A DNA stretch of 52,014 nt from Promethearchaeota archaeon (GCA_016930515.1 JAFGGO010000022.1:1-52014), one strand, 5' to 3'. Numbered from the stretch's first letter, positions 36,058 to 44,963 are shown. The notes: generated from the letters alone by a model not told the origin. Numbers and translations: made by a program.

Positions 36058-36498
36058 ATGAACATAAAATTATCAACGGGAATGGAAGTACAGTTTGAAG
36101 AACAGAATCCAAAAACCTTGTTCGAATTGATGATCAGCGAGATTCTCATACCAAAATACAAGGAAAACAAGGATTGGAACCTCACGTTGCTTATCGTCAT
36201 TGAAGAGATGAATAGGCTCATATCTAAATACGATCTCAGCCCCAAGCTGAAGTTAGGCCTTTTAAACGATATAGAAGAACACCTGGATAAAGACATCGAA
36301 GAACTCACGGGGGTTGCCAAGATAGAGATCTTGTTCATAAACATGGAGGATTATGTGGAGGACATTAAAAAACTCATCCTTTCTGGGGCAGACAAGCAAG
36401 AATTGAGGAATAGCATGGCAAGACTCGTACAACCTCTCACGCTTTTTGAATTAGGAGAATTATTTATTTTCCTAGGAAAAAGAGCATTTTTGAAATAA
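36058..36498 (+). CDS. Hypothetical small helical protein
   Basis: A 146-residue soluble protein of unknown family. It starts with a beta-like LSTGMEVQFEE and continues as amphipathic helices with alternating charged residues (NRLISKYDLSPKLKLGLLNDIEEHLDKDIEEL, summarised). It ends FELGELFIFLGKRAFLK. It lies 69 bases after the M24 peptidase on the same strand, so co-transcription is possible. There are no cysteines, nucleotide motifs or membrane segments. Confidence 0.6.
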   Translation: MNIKLSTGMEVQFEEQNPKTLFELMISEILIPKYKENKDWNLTLLIVIEEMNRLISKYDLSPKLKLGLLNDIEEHLDKDIEELTGVAKIEILFINMEDYVEDIKKLILSGADKQELRNSMARLVQPLTLFELGELFIFLGKRAFLK

Positions 36499-36626
36499 GT
36501 TCTTGCTTACAGAGATAATTTTCTTTTTTAATTTTCATTCTTTTGTTAATACCTGTAACTCAACAAGAGTATTCCTTCTATTGATTCGATCTAAGCACAT
36601 GGAAGGATTGGTTAACTAATTTCTAT

Positions 36627-37421
36627 TTAAACAGTTATATCTTTCGAGCCCTTGAATAAAAACTTAAAAAAATCTCTGACAATGGGTCCAAAACCTATAT
36701 AATCCGTGTAGATACCAAAATACACGTTTTTTCTCAATTGCTTTTGAGAAATTACGACAAACGCGTTAGAACCACCATCAATCACGACAATATTTGCAAA
36801 AAGCTTTTTTTGTGTTTTGATTTCTAAAACTTCACTGTAAGTCTCGTATAAATTTTTTATATCGTCTTTTTCCAATAATTCGTCTTCTATGATTAATTTG
36901 ATTTCCTTCATGCCTCGCATTCTCCTGGCCTTAATATTATCTTGTATTGCTTCAAAGAATTCTGGTTCCGAACAAGATATATATAAGGAACTTCTAGCTT
37001 TTTGAACTAGATCTAAGATTTTATTGAGGCAGGCGTTAATTCCGGCGTGGACGTAAAGTGGAACCTTTAAAGGCACGTCGTGAGAATGATAGGCTTGGTT
37101 TAAGGCTTGAATTATGTTTTCGGAATGGTTTTCAAATGTTTCTTTATATTTTCTTTTTGAAATAATAAGGGCTTCTTCAGGGCTTTTAGCAAAATATCTA
37201 GAAGGTCTCGAATCTTCTTCTTTGATGATCCACATTTTTTCTTTTTCGAGGTGCGTTAGCACATTATACACGCGAGAGTATGGGACTCCTGATGCTTCCG
37301 ATAATTCTCTTGCGTCCATTGGTCCTCTAGAAATAAGGGTTAAATAAATTGAAATCTCGTAATCTGTGAATCCCAATGCTTTTAAACTTAATTTTACGCT
37401 CTCAGGAATCTCGTTAGACAA
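36627..37421 (-). CDS. TrmB-family transcriptional regulator
   Basis: A 264-residue regulator. The N-terminal 75 residues are the TrmB winged helix: LKALGFTDYEISIYLTLISRG, then ELSEASGVPYSRVYNVLTHLEK as the recognition helix-turn-helix and a wing with SRPSRYFAKSPEEAL. A coiled linker (80-115) leads to a phospholipase D-like sensor domain beginning around 120. TrmB proteins control sugar uptake and sugar metabolism in archaea. Its effector and target are unknown; no sugar transporter is close by. It may regulate itself from the spacer shared with the Lrp gene. Confidence 0.9.
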   Translation of the reverse strand: MSNEIPESVKLSLKALGFTDYEISIYLTLISRGPMDARELSEASGVPYSRVYNVLTHLEKEKMWIIKEEDSRPSRYFAKSPEEALIISKRKYKETFENHSENIIQALNQAYHSHDVPLKVPLYVHAGINACLNKILDLVQKARSSLYISCSEPEFFEAIQDNIKARRMRGMKEIKLIIEDELLEKDDIKNLYETYSEVLEIKTQKKLFANIVVIDGGSNAFVVISQKQLRKNVYFGIYTDYIGFGPIVRDFFKFLFKGSKDITV

Positions 37422-37841
37422 TTTATATTCGCACGCTTCTTGAAATTAGTATCCATTCTTTCTTTAAAAGTATTAATTTTTCTAACCTAATAAAAGCGCT
37501 GAAAATAATAGGATTAATACTCATCTAAGACTTTGAATATTTTTCTGAATTTTCTAATAAGAGAAGTAATATACTTTTCTGATAGATTATTCCTAAAATC
37601 AATTGGTGTTTTAATATCATTTATCATTGTATAAAAAACAAAAAGTTATATTAACAAATTAATAAATTCTCTCATGGTTCAGTAAAGTTTTCTTCTGTCT
37701 AATTTCTAAAACACGACAAAAATGTTTTTTTCGAAAATTTCGACGCGAAATTTTGATAACACCATGGCAAAATTTAATAATTCTGAGTGATATTATTAAT
37801 TATATAGGCAATTATTAGCAAAGAAGGATATTATCATTACG
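37422..37841. promoter_or_regulatory. Divergent regulator spacer with two inverted repeats
   Basis: This 420-base region lies between two divergently read regulator genes. It contains AAAATTTCG-ACG-CGAAATTTT (37734-37754) and TTAATAAT-10 bases-ATTATTAA (37774-37799), both within 110 bases of the Lrp-type ATG. The remainder is AT-rich without a reading frame. It is a likely site for autoregulation of one or both regulators. Confidence 0.5.
37734..37754. promoter_or_regulatory. Perfect 9-base inverted repeat, possible operator
   Basis: AAAATTTCG at 37734-37742 and CGAAATTTT at 37746-37754 are perfect reverse complements with a 3-base spacer. It lies 88 bases before the Lrp-type gene. The CG-containing core makes it stand out from AT-only background palindromes. 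Confidence 0.5.
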
Positions 37842-38261
37842 ATGGATGTTATTGATTTAAAAATTCTGGAAGAATTAAAAGAGAATTCGCGAATCTCTTT
37901 TAACGACATTTCAGAACGAGTGGGAAAAACGGAAGCAACCGTAAGGAGAAGAGTTAAGAAATTATGCGAAGATGGCATAATTAAGAAATTCACTATTGAT
38001 TATTCCATTAACTCTAAACCTCAAACTCGAGCAACAGTTAAGATTGAACCAGACTTCAAGGAAATTAAAAGGATCTTAAAAGAACTTAGAGATATCGATG
38101 AGATCACGGATATTTGGCGGTTATCGGGAGATTGCGGTCTTTTCATGAAAGTTGAAATACCCTCAATTGAACAATTTAATCCTTTAATCGAGGAAAAAAT
38201 CAGCCAAATCAAGGGCATTAAAATCGTTGAAACATGTTTTATCACGGATATCATCAAATAA
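37842..38261 (+). CDS. Lrp/AsnC-family transcriptional regulator
   Basis: A 139-residue feast/famine regulator. The N-terminal helix-turn-helix is DLKILEELKENSRISFNDISERVGKTEATVRRRVKKL with the GII wing. The C-terminal RAM/ACT-like domain has TRATVKIEPDF, a long helix, DIWRLSGDCGLFMKVEIP and a final IVETCFITDIIK. The length is normal. It is transcribed in the same direction as the LeuA-like gene 300 bases downstream, so it may sense or control amino-acid synthesis; that is inference. A GAAGGA Shine-Dalgarno-like site precedes the ATG. Confidence 0.93.
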   Translation: MDVIDLKILEELKENSRISFNDISERVGKTEATVRRRVKKLCEDGIIKKFTIDYSINSKPQTRATVKIEPDFKEIKRILKELRDIDEITDIWRLSGDCGLFMKVEIPSIEQFNPLIEEKISQIKGIKIVETCFITDIIK

Positions 38262-38562
38262 TCCGTTAAAAAACATACATCTTTTATTCATATTTATTCG
38301 ATTTTTGACAAATAAATTCATCCAAATACCCATTAATTATTTAGAGATTTTCACTTTCTCGTCCACATTTCATTCGACGATCTTTAAACAAAAATTTTTC
38401 ACAAATATCCTTTTTAAGTAAGTCCTATTTATGAAATAAAGAGAATGAACGATATTCGGTATGACCTCACGATTAAATTGTTTAAACAAAAATAATATAT
38501 TATATTTCAAACTTTAAATGATCAGAAATAATTTACCTCACACCTTAGTTGATTTTTGAATA
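38262..38562. other. AT-rich spacer before the LeuA-like gene
   Basis: About 300 bases with no supported gene. TTTAAACAAAAATAATATATTA at about 38478-38500 is TATA-like. No hairpin leader or riboswitch-like fold is apparent. Confidence 0.3.
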
Positions 38563-39969
38563 ATGAGTTATAAATTTACTACGGAAGAATTAGAAGAGCT
38601 ATTGGTCGATTACAACAAGATCGCACTAAAGGGCAAGAATATTCCTTCCAAGGTCTCTATTTGGGACGAAACCTTAAGAGACGGCGAACAAACGCCTACC
38701 GTTTATCTTACTTTAGATGAGAAAATCCACTTGGCTAAAATGATGGACGAGATTGGCGTAAAAATTATTGCCGTTGGATTTCCAGCGGTCTCAGACTCTG
38801 AAAAGCTTATTGTCAAGACAATTGTGAACGAGGATTGTAAGAGGGCCTCGATCGTTGGTGTAGCGAGACCAAAAATCGAAGATATTGACCACTGTATCGA
38901 TGCAGATCTTAAAGAAATCGTCATATTCATGCCTATTTCTCCTATATTTCTCAAGACACTCAAACAAACAAAAGCGCAACAATTAGAAAAAATAGAAAGA
39001 TCAATTCTTTACGCTAAAAATAACGGATTCAAAGTCAACTGGGTTGCTGAAGACGGAACAAGGTCGGAATTTACTCACCTTAAAAATGTGTTTCAAACCG
39101 CTATTAAAGCTGGCGCCGAGCGAGTCGTAATTGGAGACACTGTAGGAGTTTTAACTCCAATATCTACATCTTATTTAATCAAGCGTATAAAAAAACAGGT
39201 CATAGATCCCCTCAAAATGGATGTTGGCTTGGGAATACACACACACAACGACTTTGGATTGGCAGTAGCCAACACGATCACAGGAGTATTTGAAGGGTGT
39301 GAGTTTCCCCATACATGTATAAACGGATACGGAGAACGAGCTGGAAACGCCGCTTTAGAAGAAGTTGTTACAATTCTTAAGCGGATGGGGATTGATACGG
39401 GGATCAAGTTACAAAAATTACCCGAACTAAGTGCAGTTTGTGAAAAGTATTTCTGCCAGCCCCTTGCTCGAAACAAGCCTATTGTTGGTGATTTTGCGTT
39501 CAGTCACGAAAGTGGGCTTCATATTGCAGCGATTCTTGCTCATCCTCTCACCTATGAGCCCATCAATCCAAAAATGGTGGGAAGAAATAGGCGATTTTTC
39601 TTGGGCAAATTTTCGGGTACAAAATCTATAGAACACGCCATCCAACAAGAACAAGCGCATCAAAAACAATTAGCTAAGAAAAAGATAAAAGATCTCAAAC
39701 CAGAAGAAGTCCTTTTGCAAAAACTTAAAATCTTAGATTTAGATATTCCTACGAATATCATTAAGTTAATCGTGAACGAGGTAAAAAGCAAGATAGAATC
39801 GCGATCAAAGGAAGACTTGAGAGAATCGTTTTTCAAAATAAAAAAGGAACTGGCGAAGATGATAAAAACATTAACTGATAGGGAGTTTTTTGATATCGTT
39901 AACAAATACGCTCAACCTTATGTACCAGAAGAATTTAAACCCAAGCTTGCTCCAAAAAAGGCGAGCTAG
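38563..39969 (+). CDS. LeuA/homocitrate synthase-family acyltransferase
   Basis: A 468-residue Claisen-condensing enzyme of the isopropylmalate/homocitrate/citramalate synthase family. The signature WDETLRDGEQTP at about 28-39 has the catalytic and metal Arg-Asp. HTHNDFGLAVAN with the metal-binding His pair and NGYGERAGNAALEE lie near 225-265. AFSHESGLH and the GKFSGTKSIEHAI segment follow. The C-terminal 100 residues are helical and lack the LeuA-type regulatory domain, so feedback control as in true LeuA is unlikely. Homocitrate synthase, Re-citrate synthase and citramalate synthase are all possible; I cannot choose without a phylogeny. Confidence 0.85.
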   Translation: MSYKFTTEELEELLVDYNKIALKGKNIPSKVSIWDETLRDGEQTPTVYLTLDEKIHLAKMMDEIGVKIIAVGFPAVSDSEKLIVKTIVNEDCKRASIVGVARPKIEDIDHCIDADLKEIVIFMPISPIFLKTLKQTKAQQLEKIERSILYAKNNGFKVNWVAEDGTRSEFTHLKNVFQTAIKAGAERVVIGDTVGVLTPISTSYLIKRIKKQVIDPLKMDVGLGIHTHNDFGLAVANTITGVFEGCEFPHTCINGYGERAGNAALEEVVTILKRMGIDTGIKLQKLPELSAVCEKYFCQPLARNKPIVGDFAFSHESGLHIAAILAHPLTYEPINPKMVGRNRRFFLGKFSGTKSIEHAIQQEQAHQKQLAKKKIKDLKPEEVLLQKLKILDLDIPTNIIKLIVNEVKSKIESRSKEDLRESFFKIKKELAKMIKTLTDREFFDIVNKYAQPYVPEEFKPKLAPKKAS

Positions 39970-40021
39970 AATCATCCCCTTCGTGTTAAGCAAAATATTT
40001 TTCTTGATTTTATTAGAATCT

Positions 40022-41410
40022 CTATTTTTTAAGTATTTTATCAATGGCTTTTATTCGATCTTGGGATTTATTTAGGTCGCTTTTTAGTTTTTTAATTTGT
40101 TTTTTATAGGATTTATCGTCTAATTCTCCCGCATCGTGTTTTTTTTCGATGAATTCTATCAATTCCTTTACCGATTTCACCTTAGTTCCTAAGCTTTCTC
40201 TTTCAGGTTCTAGATTTTCATCTAATTCTCCTGAGGGGGCGTCATGTTTTTCTTTCAAGCTTGATGGTTTTTCGGGCAAAGAAGAAAGCACGTGTTTTCC
40301 TTGAGTTTCAAAAGCATAATCGATAAAATCGGTCGTATCCTCAACGTACTGTTCCTGCTGATGTTCTGGACCTTGCGTTTCGTATTGAGGTTCGTAATGC
40401 TGCCAATTGTTGTATTGTTGCTGTTCATGACTGTTCATATTTTGAGCTATTTGAGCTCCAGTTATTATGCTATTTTCATCAAACGCAACTTTCTCGATGA
40501 GGTGATCGATAGTCTTCTTCATTGTATTGATCTGGTCAGAAAATAGCTTGAGTAGCGACATTAATTCGCTTTTATTAGATATTTTAATATCGTAGTTGAT
40601 ATTTACATTGTCAATATTTACATTCTTTTTAGAAGAAGCGTTATTTCCAACATAATCGTATTGATAAGCAGCTGTATCGTGATTAATGGGTGCTGGAATG
40701 TTTTTACTTTTCCGTATTTCCGCCCTTTCTTCTGAGAAAAGCCAATTAAAAATATTTAATGCAAGTGCGGAATGCGTTTCGTATGCCATCCCTCCTCCCA
40801 CCTTGTTTCTGAACATCTCGTAGCTCCCCATACAACATACCCTTCCTTTTTCAGCTTCGGAAATGCAAATTAATGGTGTTGAGAAGGGATCCGATGTTTC
40901 GTTTGAGGATGCAATGGCTATGGCTCCTGCGCCAATTATTGTAGAGGAACATCCCGCTCTATAACAGATGGTATCCAATCCGTTTGTAATAATGTGTGGT
41001 GGATTGAAAGAAGTACTATAGATTATTGGGAGGTTTTCCAAGCCTAAGTTACTTTTATCGTCTAAAACTTGGTCGTTTTCAAACGCAATACCGAATGATT
41101 CTGCTAATTCGTTTAAATTACTACTTCTCCCCCGGTCTCCACCTGCGTGAGAGAGTAATAGCAACCCTCCCCCCTCCTTTTTTACCCAAGTATCTATTTC
41201 GTTAATCTCTCTTGAGGTGATCTTCGCAAAATCAGGACAGGCAAACACTAAAATATCGTAGAGTTTAAGGCTTGACTGTGTGATTGCGTCGTTAAAAGAA
41301 TGGCACTCAAAATCTTTTGATTCTAACAATTCTTTTAGATGAGAATAATTTTCAGCGATATTTCCCCGGCACTTATGTCCGGAATCGAAAGCTATATATT
41401 TTTTACTCAT
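40022..41410 (-). CDS. IFT52-like GIFT-domain protein with coiled C-terminus
   Basis: A 462-residue protein. Residues 4-230 form an alpha/beta class I glutamine-amidotransferase-like (GIFT) domain: FDSGHKCRGNIAENYSHLKELL, LVFACPDFAKIT, EIDTWVKKEGGGLLLLSHAGGDRG, NLNELAESFGIAFENDQV and GRVCCMGSYEMF. This order (marker, flat-faced strand, GG-D loop, N-N-LL-E-GI, D-V) resembles the N-terminal domain of the intraflagellar protein IFT52 and of GldG. No catalytic Cys-His pair is apparent. A coil near 275-310 is followed by a Gln/Tyr-rich linker (325-355) and a C-terminal module (410-462) that resembles the end of the GTPase at 9890-11626. The function is unknown. Confidence 0.72.
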   Translation of the reverse strand: MSKKYIAFDSGHKCRGNIAENYSHLKELLESKDFECHSFNDAITQSSLKLYDILVFACPDFAKITSREINEIDTWVKKEGGGLLLLSHAGGDRGRSSNLNELAESFGIAFENDQVLDDKSNLGLENLPIIYSTSFNPPHIITNGLDTICYRAGCSSTIIGAGAIAIASSNETSDPFSTPLICISEAEKGRVCCMGSYEMFRNKVGGGMAYETHSALALNIFNWLFSEERAEIRKSKNIPAPINHDTAAYQYDYVGNNASSKKNVNIDNVNINYDIKISNKSELMSLLKLFSDQINTMKKTIDHLIEKVAFDENSIITGAQIAQNMNSHEQQQYNNWQHYEPQYETQGPEHQQEQYVEDTTDFIDYAFETQGKHVLSSLPEKPSSLKEKHDAPSGELDENLEPERESLGTKVKSVKELIEFIEKKHDAGELDDKSYKKQIKKLKSDLNKSQDRIKAIDKILKK

Positions 41411-41631
41411 TAAGTTTCACTTGATAAGATTATAAAAGGTTTATAATTGCTCGAAAATTCTTTTTAAACCGTATTTGTTACTTGATATTCTATCAATCGC
41501 AACAATACTATATAAGATTTTATATCAAATAAATGTACATGTAATTACTGCTTAGACTAATTTATTTCCATTTAAGCAGAAAAATAATAACGCTATGAGT
41601 TTGAACTAAAATCATTATTTTTTTTGAATTG

Positions 41632-42732
41632 TTAATAAACGCTTTTATCTCCTATTATAAGGCTATCCTTGATGATTCCATTGATATTCACGTTGCTACC
41701 TACGATTGAACTGTCCGTGATCACCTTTTTTAAGGAAGCTTCTTGTTCTATAATACTATTACTTATGATCGAGTCTTGAATAATCGAATTATCCCCAATC
41801 GAAACGTGAGGTCCGATTACGGAGTTAACGATTTTCACGCCTTTTCCAATGTGGATGGGATTTTTTAACCATGATTTTTCGACTTGAATCCCTTTTTGTT
41901 GAAATTCTTCTTTTTTTGTTGAATATTGTTCTAATAAAAAGCGATTTCCGCTTAAAACCTCTGATGGACGACCAAAATCCAGAATTCCTTTTTTTAATTC
42001 CACGGCGGCTATTTTATAGCCTTGATCAACCAAGTCTTGAAGACTTTCTGTAAGATAAATTTCCTTAGAATCTTCCGTTCTCTTATCAAGGTATTTTTTT
42101 ATGTTTTTGTAAAGTGCTTGCATTGTATCATGAGAAAAAGCGTAGATCCCCGCAATTGCCAAATCTGAAACGAAATATTCAGGTTTTTCCACGAGTTTCT
42201 GAATTAAATTGTTTTGATCGACTATAACGACGCCATAAGAGCTGGCTTCTTCTTTTGGAACCTTCATGACCGTGATTATACCGTCAATATCGGATTCGTA
42301 ATATCTGTATAATAAATAGGAATAATCGTCGATAGGTATCATGTCGCCTAGAAAGATTAACGCGCCTTTTCTCTTGTTCTCTTCGTGATTGACAATTTGT
42401 TCTTCTTCAAAACTGTTTTTAGTGAGATAAATTGCTTCACCAAGACCCCAATAATACGGAACTTCGTCCTTGTATCCCCGAGGAATTTGCTCGATAAATT
42501 TCAGTTTGAAGAGTTGGTTATAATCGTGTTCTTTTAGGTAAGATATGATTTGACGCTTCTTATAGCCAACTATAAGTATCAATTCCGTATCTTTGTTAAA
42601 TGTGTCGGTAAATTTGAGGAGGATATGATCCAAAACGGTTTTTCCCGCTACACTAATAAACGCTTTGGGTTTACTAAGAGTGAACGGTCGTAGTCTTGAA
42701 CCAATACCAGCAATAGGTCCAATTATTTTCAT
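41632..42732 (-). CDS. Sugar-1-phosphate nucleotidyltransferase with left-handed beta-helix
   Basis: A 366-residue enzyme. The nucleotidyl-transfer domain has the family signature GIGSRLRPFTLSKPKAF at 10-26 and LIFLGDMIP with the metal Asp near 125. Its C-terminal 80 residues are hexapeptide repeats (IGPHVSIGDNSIIQDSIISNS and following), forming a left-handed beta-helix as in ADP-glucose pyrophosphorylase and GlmU-type proteins. It makes NDP-sugars from sugar 1-phosphates and could supply the glycan genes at the window start. Which sugar and nucleotide are used is not visible. Confidence 0.92.
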   Translation of the reverse strand: MKIIGPIAGIGSRLRPFTLSKPKAFISVAGKTVLDHILLKFTDTFNKDTELILIVGYKKRQIISYLKEHDYNQLFKLKFIEQIPRGYKDEVPYYWGLGEAIYLTKNSFEEEQIVNHEENKRKGALIFLGDMIPIDDYSYLLYRYYESDIDGIITVMKVPKEEASSYGVVIVDQNNLIQKLVEKPEYFVSDLAIAGIYAFSHDTMQALYKNIKKYLDKRTEDSKEIYLTESLQDLVDQGYKIAAVELKKGILDFGRPSEVLSGNRFLLEQYSTKKEEFQQKGIQVEKSWLKNPIHIGKGVKIVNSVIGPHVSIGDNSIIQDSIISNSIIEQEASLKKVITDSSIVGSNVNINGIIKDSLIIGDKSVY

Positions 42733-42788
42733 TTTATAATTTTTTGAAACAATGCTTATTTGACGATATTTGTAGTAGTGTTTGTTGG

Positions 42789-43565
42789 TTAATAAAATTT
42801 TGACTCGTCAGAATCAAAAATTCTTTGTAAATAGCCAAATAGCATCGATTCTCCTTCTTCTTCTCGAACCGTACAAGGAATTAATTCTGCCGTTGATCCC
42901 ATTTGAACGAAAACTTCTGAGATTAGCATTGACAACTCCCTGATAAGCCCTGCTTCTCTTTCGTTCGTGGAATCCTCCAACGCTTGAAAGTCTTGGCTCC
43001 AGTTTACGATCATATCTAATTGATCGTCGCTAAGAATGTCTGACTTGGAAAGGACATTGATCTGGGGGATGTTTTTGAATCGAAATTGAACTGAAGCCGC
43101 TAAAAGAAGCGTTGAGATGAATCCGTTAGGTCTGAGAACGAAGTTCGAATCAAAGAGAAACGTGACCGCTCTTTGTATTGAACCAAAACCTAACGAACTT
43201 GCAATCAATGGTCCCGTTTCCCGAAAGGCAAATAGCTCTAACTGACCTGCAGTGTCAACGAAAATCCACTCTGGATTGTATTCGTCGATCTCGTCTTTAA
43301 GATCGTCTAAATAATTTACCATCAGATCTGAAGCCAATATCATTGCCCCATTTGGTCCGAGGCCGTATTCTTCCATGATATCGTCTAAAACAATAAAATC
43401 TCGAATGTCTATGTCTGGAATATAGGGCATTTTCTTTACTCCAGGATCTAAATTTATGGTTATGGCGAAAGTTTCGGGATTTCGATGCAATACAAATTCC
43501 TTTAGAGCACCGGTGAGATTAGATTTTCCACTTCCGGCGCTTCCTATGATGTAATTTAATAAAAT
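42789..43565 (-). CDS. GPN-loop GTPase; probable ATT start
   Basis: About 258 residues when started at the ATT read from 43565. The extension is needed because it holds the P-loop GSAGSGKS (8-15); a TTG start at 43490 would remove it. The GPN insertion is at 70-72, WIFVDTAGQLE at about 101-109 is G3, and LSKSD at 172-176 replaces NKxD. GGGAGGA at 43580-43574 is a strong Shine-Dalgarno site 8 bases before the ATT. GPN proteins in archaea and eukaryotes are dimeric GTPases linked to RNA polymerase assembly in eukaryotes. The length matches the family (about 250). No ATG, GTG or TTG lies in frame between the upstream stop at 43613-43611 and the P-loop. Confidence 0.9.
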   Translation of the reverse strand: MLLNYIIGSAGSGKSNLTGALKEFVLHRNPETFAITINLDPGVKKMPYIPDIDIRDFIVLDDIMEEYGLGPNGAMILASDLMVNYLDDLKDEIDEYNPEWIFVDTAGQLELFAFRETGPLIASSLGFGSIQRAVTFLFDSNFVLRPNGFISTLLLAASVQFRFKNIPQINVLSKSDILSDDQLDMIVNWSQDFQALEDSTNEREAGLIRELSMLISEVFVQMGSTAELIPCTVREEEGESMLFGYLQRIFDSDESKFY

Positions 43566-43573
43566 TTTCCGAG

Positions 43574-43580
43574 TCCTCCC
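43574..43580 (-). promoter_or_regulatory. Shine-Dalgarno motif deciding an ATT start
   Basis: GGGAGGA lies 8 bases before the ATT read from 43565. The protein sequence from this point matches the conserved N-terminus of GPN GTPases (a short strand, then GSAGSGKS), which supports the start independently. Confidence 0.65.
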
Positions 43581-43629
43581 TTTGTTATTCTTGAATAGAT
43601 AACGGTAGGATTATCAATATAAAAAACAA

Positions 43630-44022
43630 TTACTTTTCAATTTTACGCAAATTTGACAAGTAATAAATCGGGCGTTTCAAAGAACCTTCAAAAAGCTCTA
43701 TTTCTTCCCTCGTGTGAGATCCGATGTACCCATCCACATCCAATACTAACATGGCTTCTTGGGATTTTAATTTTTCTAGGGCAATTTCCTGTAATTTATC
43801 CCATTCCTGCGTTGAAAATTCTTCTTTGTGTAATAATCCATCTATGGAACAAATAAAAACTAGCTTGTTATATAAAATTTGAAGTATTGATTCCACCTTG
43901 AAAAAATATTCTCTTGCACGAGAGTTTGAGCCTGCTAAAAATACTACTCTTTCCTTAATCCTTGAAAAATCGTAGATCTTCATTTCTTCTAGAAATTCTT
44001 GATTTAAACGCTTATTTTCCAT
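43630..44022 (-). CDS. Hypothetical protein with nucleoside-deoxyribosyltransferase-like ending
   Basis: A 130-residue soluble protein. Residues 25-60 read as a strand followed by a helix (VVFLAGSNSRAREYFFKVESIL). The end has MLVLDVDGYIGSHTREEIELFEGSLKRPIYYLSN, which resembles the last part of the nucleoside 2-deoxyribosyltransferase-like fold (DGYIG.HTR.EIE and P.YYL). It lies upstream of the GPN gene on the same strand with a 64-base gap, so co-transcription is possible. Substrate and activity are uncertain; the fold call rests on one motif. Confidence 0.5.
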   Translation of the reverse strand: MENKRLNQEFLEEMKIYDFSRIKERVVFLAGSNSRAREYFFKVESILQILYNKLVFICSIDGLLHKEEFSTQEWDKLQEIALEKLKSQEAMLVLDVDGYIGSHTREEIELFEGSLKRPIYYLSNLRKIEK

Positions 44023-44141
44023 TTTTCAATATTCACCGTTGAGCTGTATCCAATAAAAATACTAAAAAATTTTATCTTACTCGTAAAAAGAATTGGAATT
44101 TAAAAACCTTTATTAGACCTCGTTCCTATTTCATTCTCACC

Positions 44142-44963
44142 GTGATTTCAAATACCGTTTACCTTGCTGATAATTTGGAATTGCTTAAAAAAATCGATTC
44201 AAACTCGATTGATCTCATCTATATAGATCCTCCTTTTTTCAGTGGCGTTGATTATAAGGAATTTTCGGATCAATGGAAGTCTATTGACAATTATCTAGAA
44301 TTCATGAGCGTTAGGATAAAGGAAATGCATAGGGTTTTAAAGAATTCTGGAAGTTTTTATTGTCATTGCGATTCCAGTGCGGCATTTGATTTAAAACCAA
44401 TATGCGACGGCATTTTTAAACGTGAAAACTTTAAAAGAGACATTATCTGGAATGTGGGAAGCGTCTCGGGATTTAAAAGTCAAATAAAAGGGTGGGTGAG
44501 GCAACACGATTTCATTTTTTATTATACGAAAAGTTCAGATTTCACTTTTAATAAACAATACCTTCCCTATAAGGAAGAATACATCAAAAAAATGTTCCGC
44601 TACGAAGATGAAGACGGGCGAGTCTATAGAACACGCAGGAAAGGGCGTCAGTATTTAGACGAAAAACCTGGAAATCCCGTAGGCGATGTTTGGACCGATA
44701 TTCTGATAGGTGATGTTTGGAACGACATTCTTTCCTATCAAACGAGAACCCGTTCGAAAGAATATACCGGATATCCTACACAAAAACCCATTCGGCTTCT
44801 CGAGCGCATAATATTAGCTTCTTCAAATGAGGGAGACCTTTTTGCCGACTTTTTTTGTGGTTCTGGAACCTCCCTAGTTGTCGCAAAAAAACACAATAGA
44901 AACTGGATTGGCGTGGATATTAATCCAAGAGCGATCGAATTATGTAATATTAGGCTCGGGTAG
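44142..44963 (+). CDS. Orphan DNA methyltransferase (beta class, DPPF) with internal 9-residue duplication
   Basis: A 273-residue methylase related to Type III Mod proteins. Motif IV is DPPF at 29-32, and the SAM motif FFCGSGTS lies near 247-254 after GYPTQKPIRLLERII. YCHCD near 84-88 is conserved in the family. The usual VGDVWTDI motif is duplicated in tandem: VGDVWTDIL then IGDVWNDIL. This matches a 27-base tandem repeat at about 44690-44743 and is absent from family members I recall. The start is a GTG preceded by TATA-like TTTAAAAAC, with no Shine-Dalgarno site. It is shorter than true Type III Mod and has no Res partner. DPPF more often goes with N6-adenine methylation. Confidence 0.88.
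   Translation: MISNTVYLADNLELLKKIDSNSIDLIYIDPPFFSGVDYKEFSDQWKSIDNYLEFMSVRIKEMHRVLKNSGSFYCHCDSSAAFDLKPICDGIFKRENFKRDIIWNVGSVSGFKSQIKGWVRQHDFIFYYTKSSDFTFNKQYLPYKEEYIKKMFRYEDEDGRVYRTRRKGRQYLDEKPGNPVGDVWTDILIGDVWNDILSYQTRTRSKEYTGYPTQKPIRLLERIILASSNEGDLFADFFCGSGTSLVVAKKHNRNWIGVDINPRAIELCNIRLG
44690..44743 (+). repeat. 27-base coding tandem repeat in methyltransferase
   Basis: Two near-identical 27-base units share GATGTTTGGA-CGA-ATTCT and encode VGDVWTDIL and IGDVWNDIL in frame. The second unit has a few silent and one conservative change, so the duplication is not brand new. Confidence 0.75.

Noticed and set aside
44142..44963. Type III restriction-modification system
   Set aside because: Only a short Mod-like methylase is present; there is no Res helicase-nuclease gene on either side.
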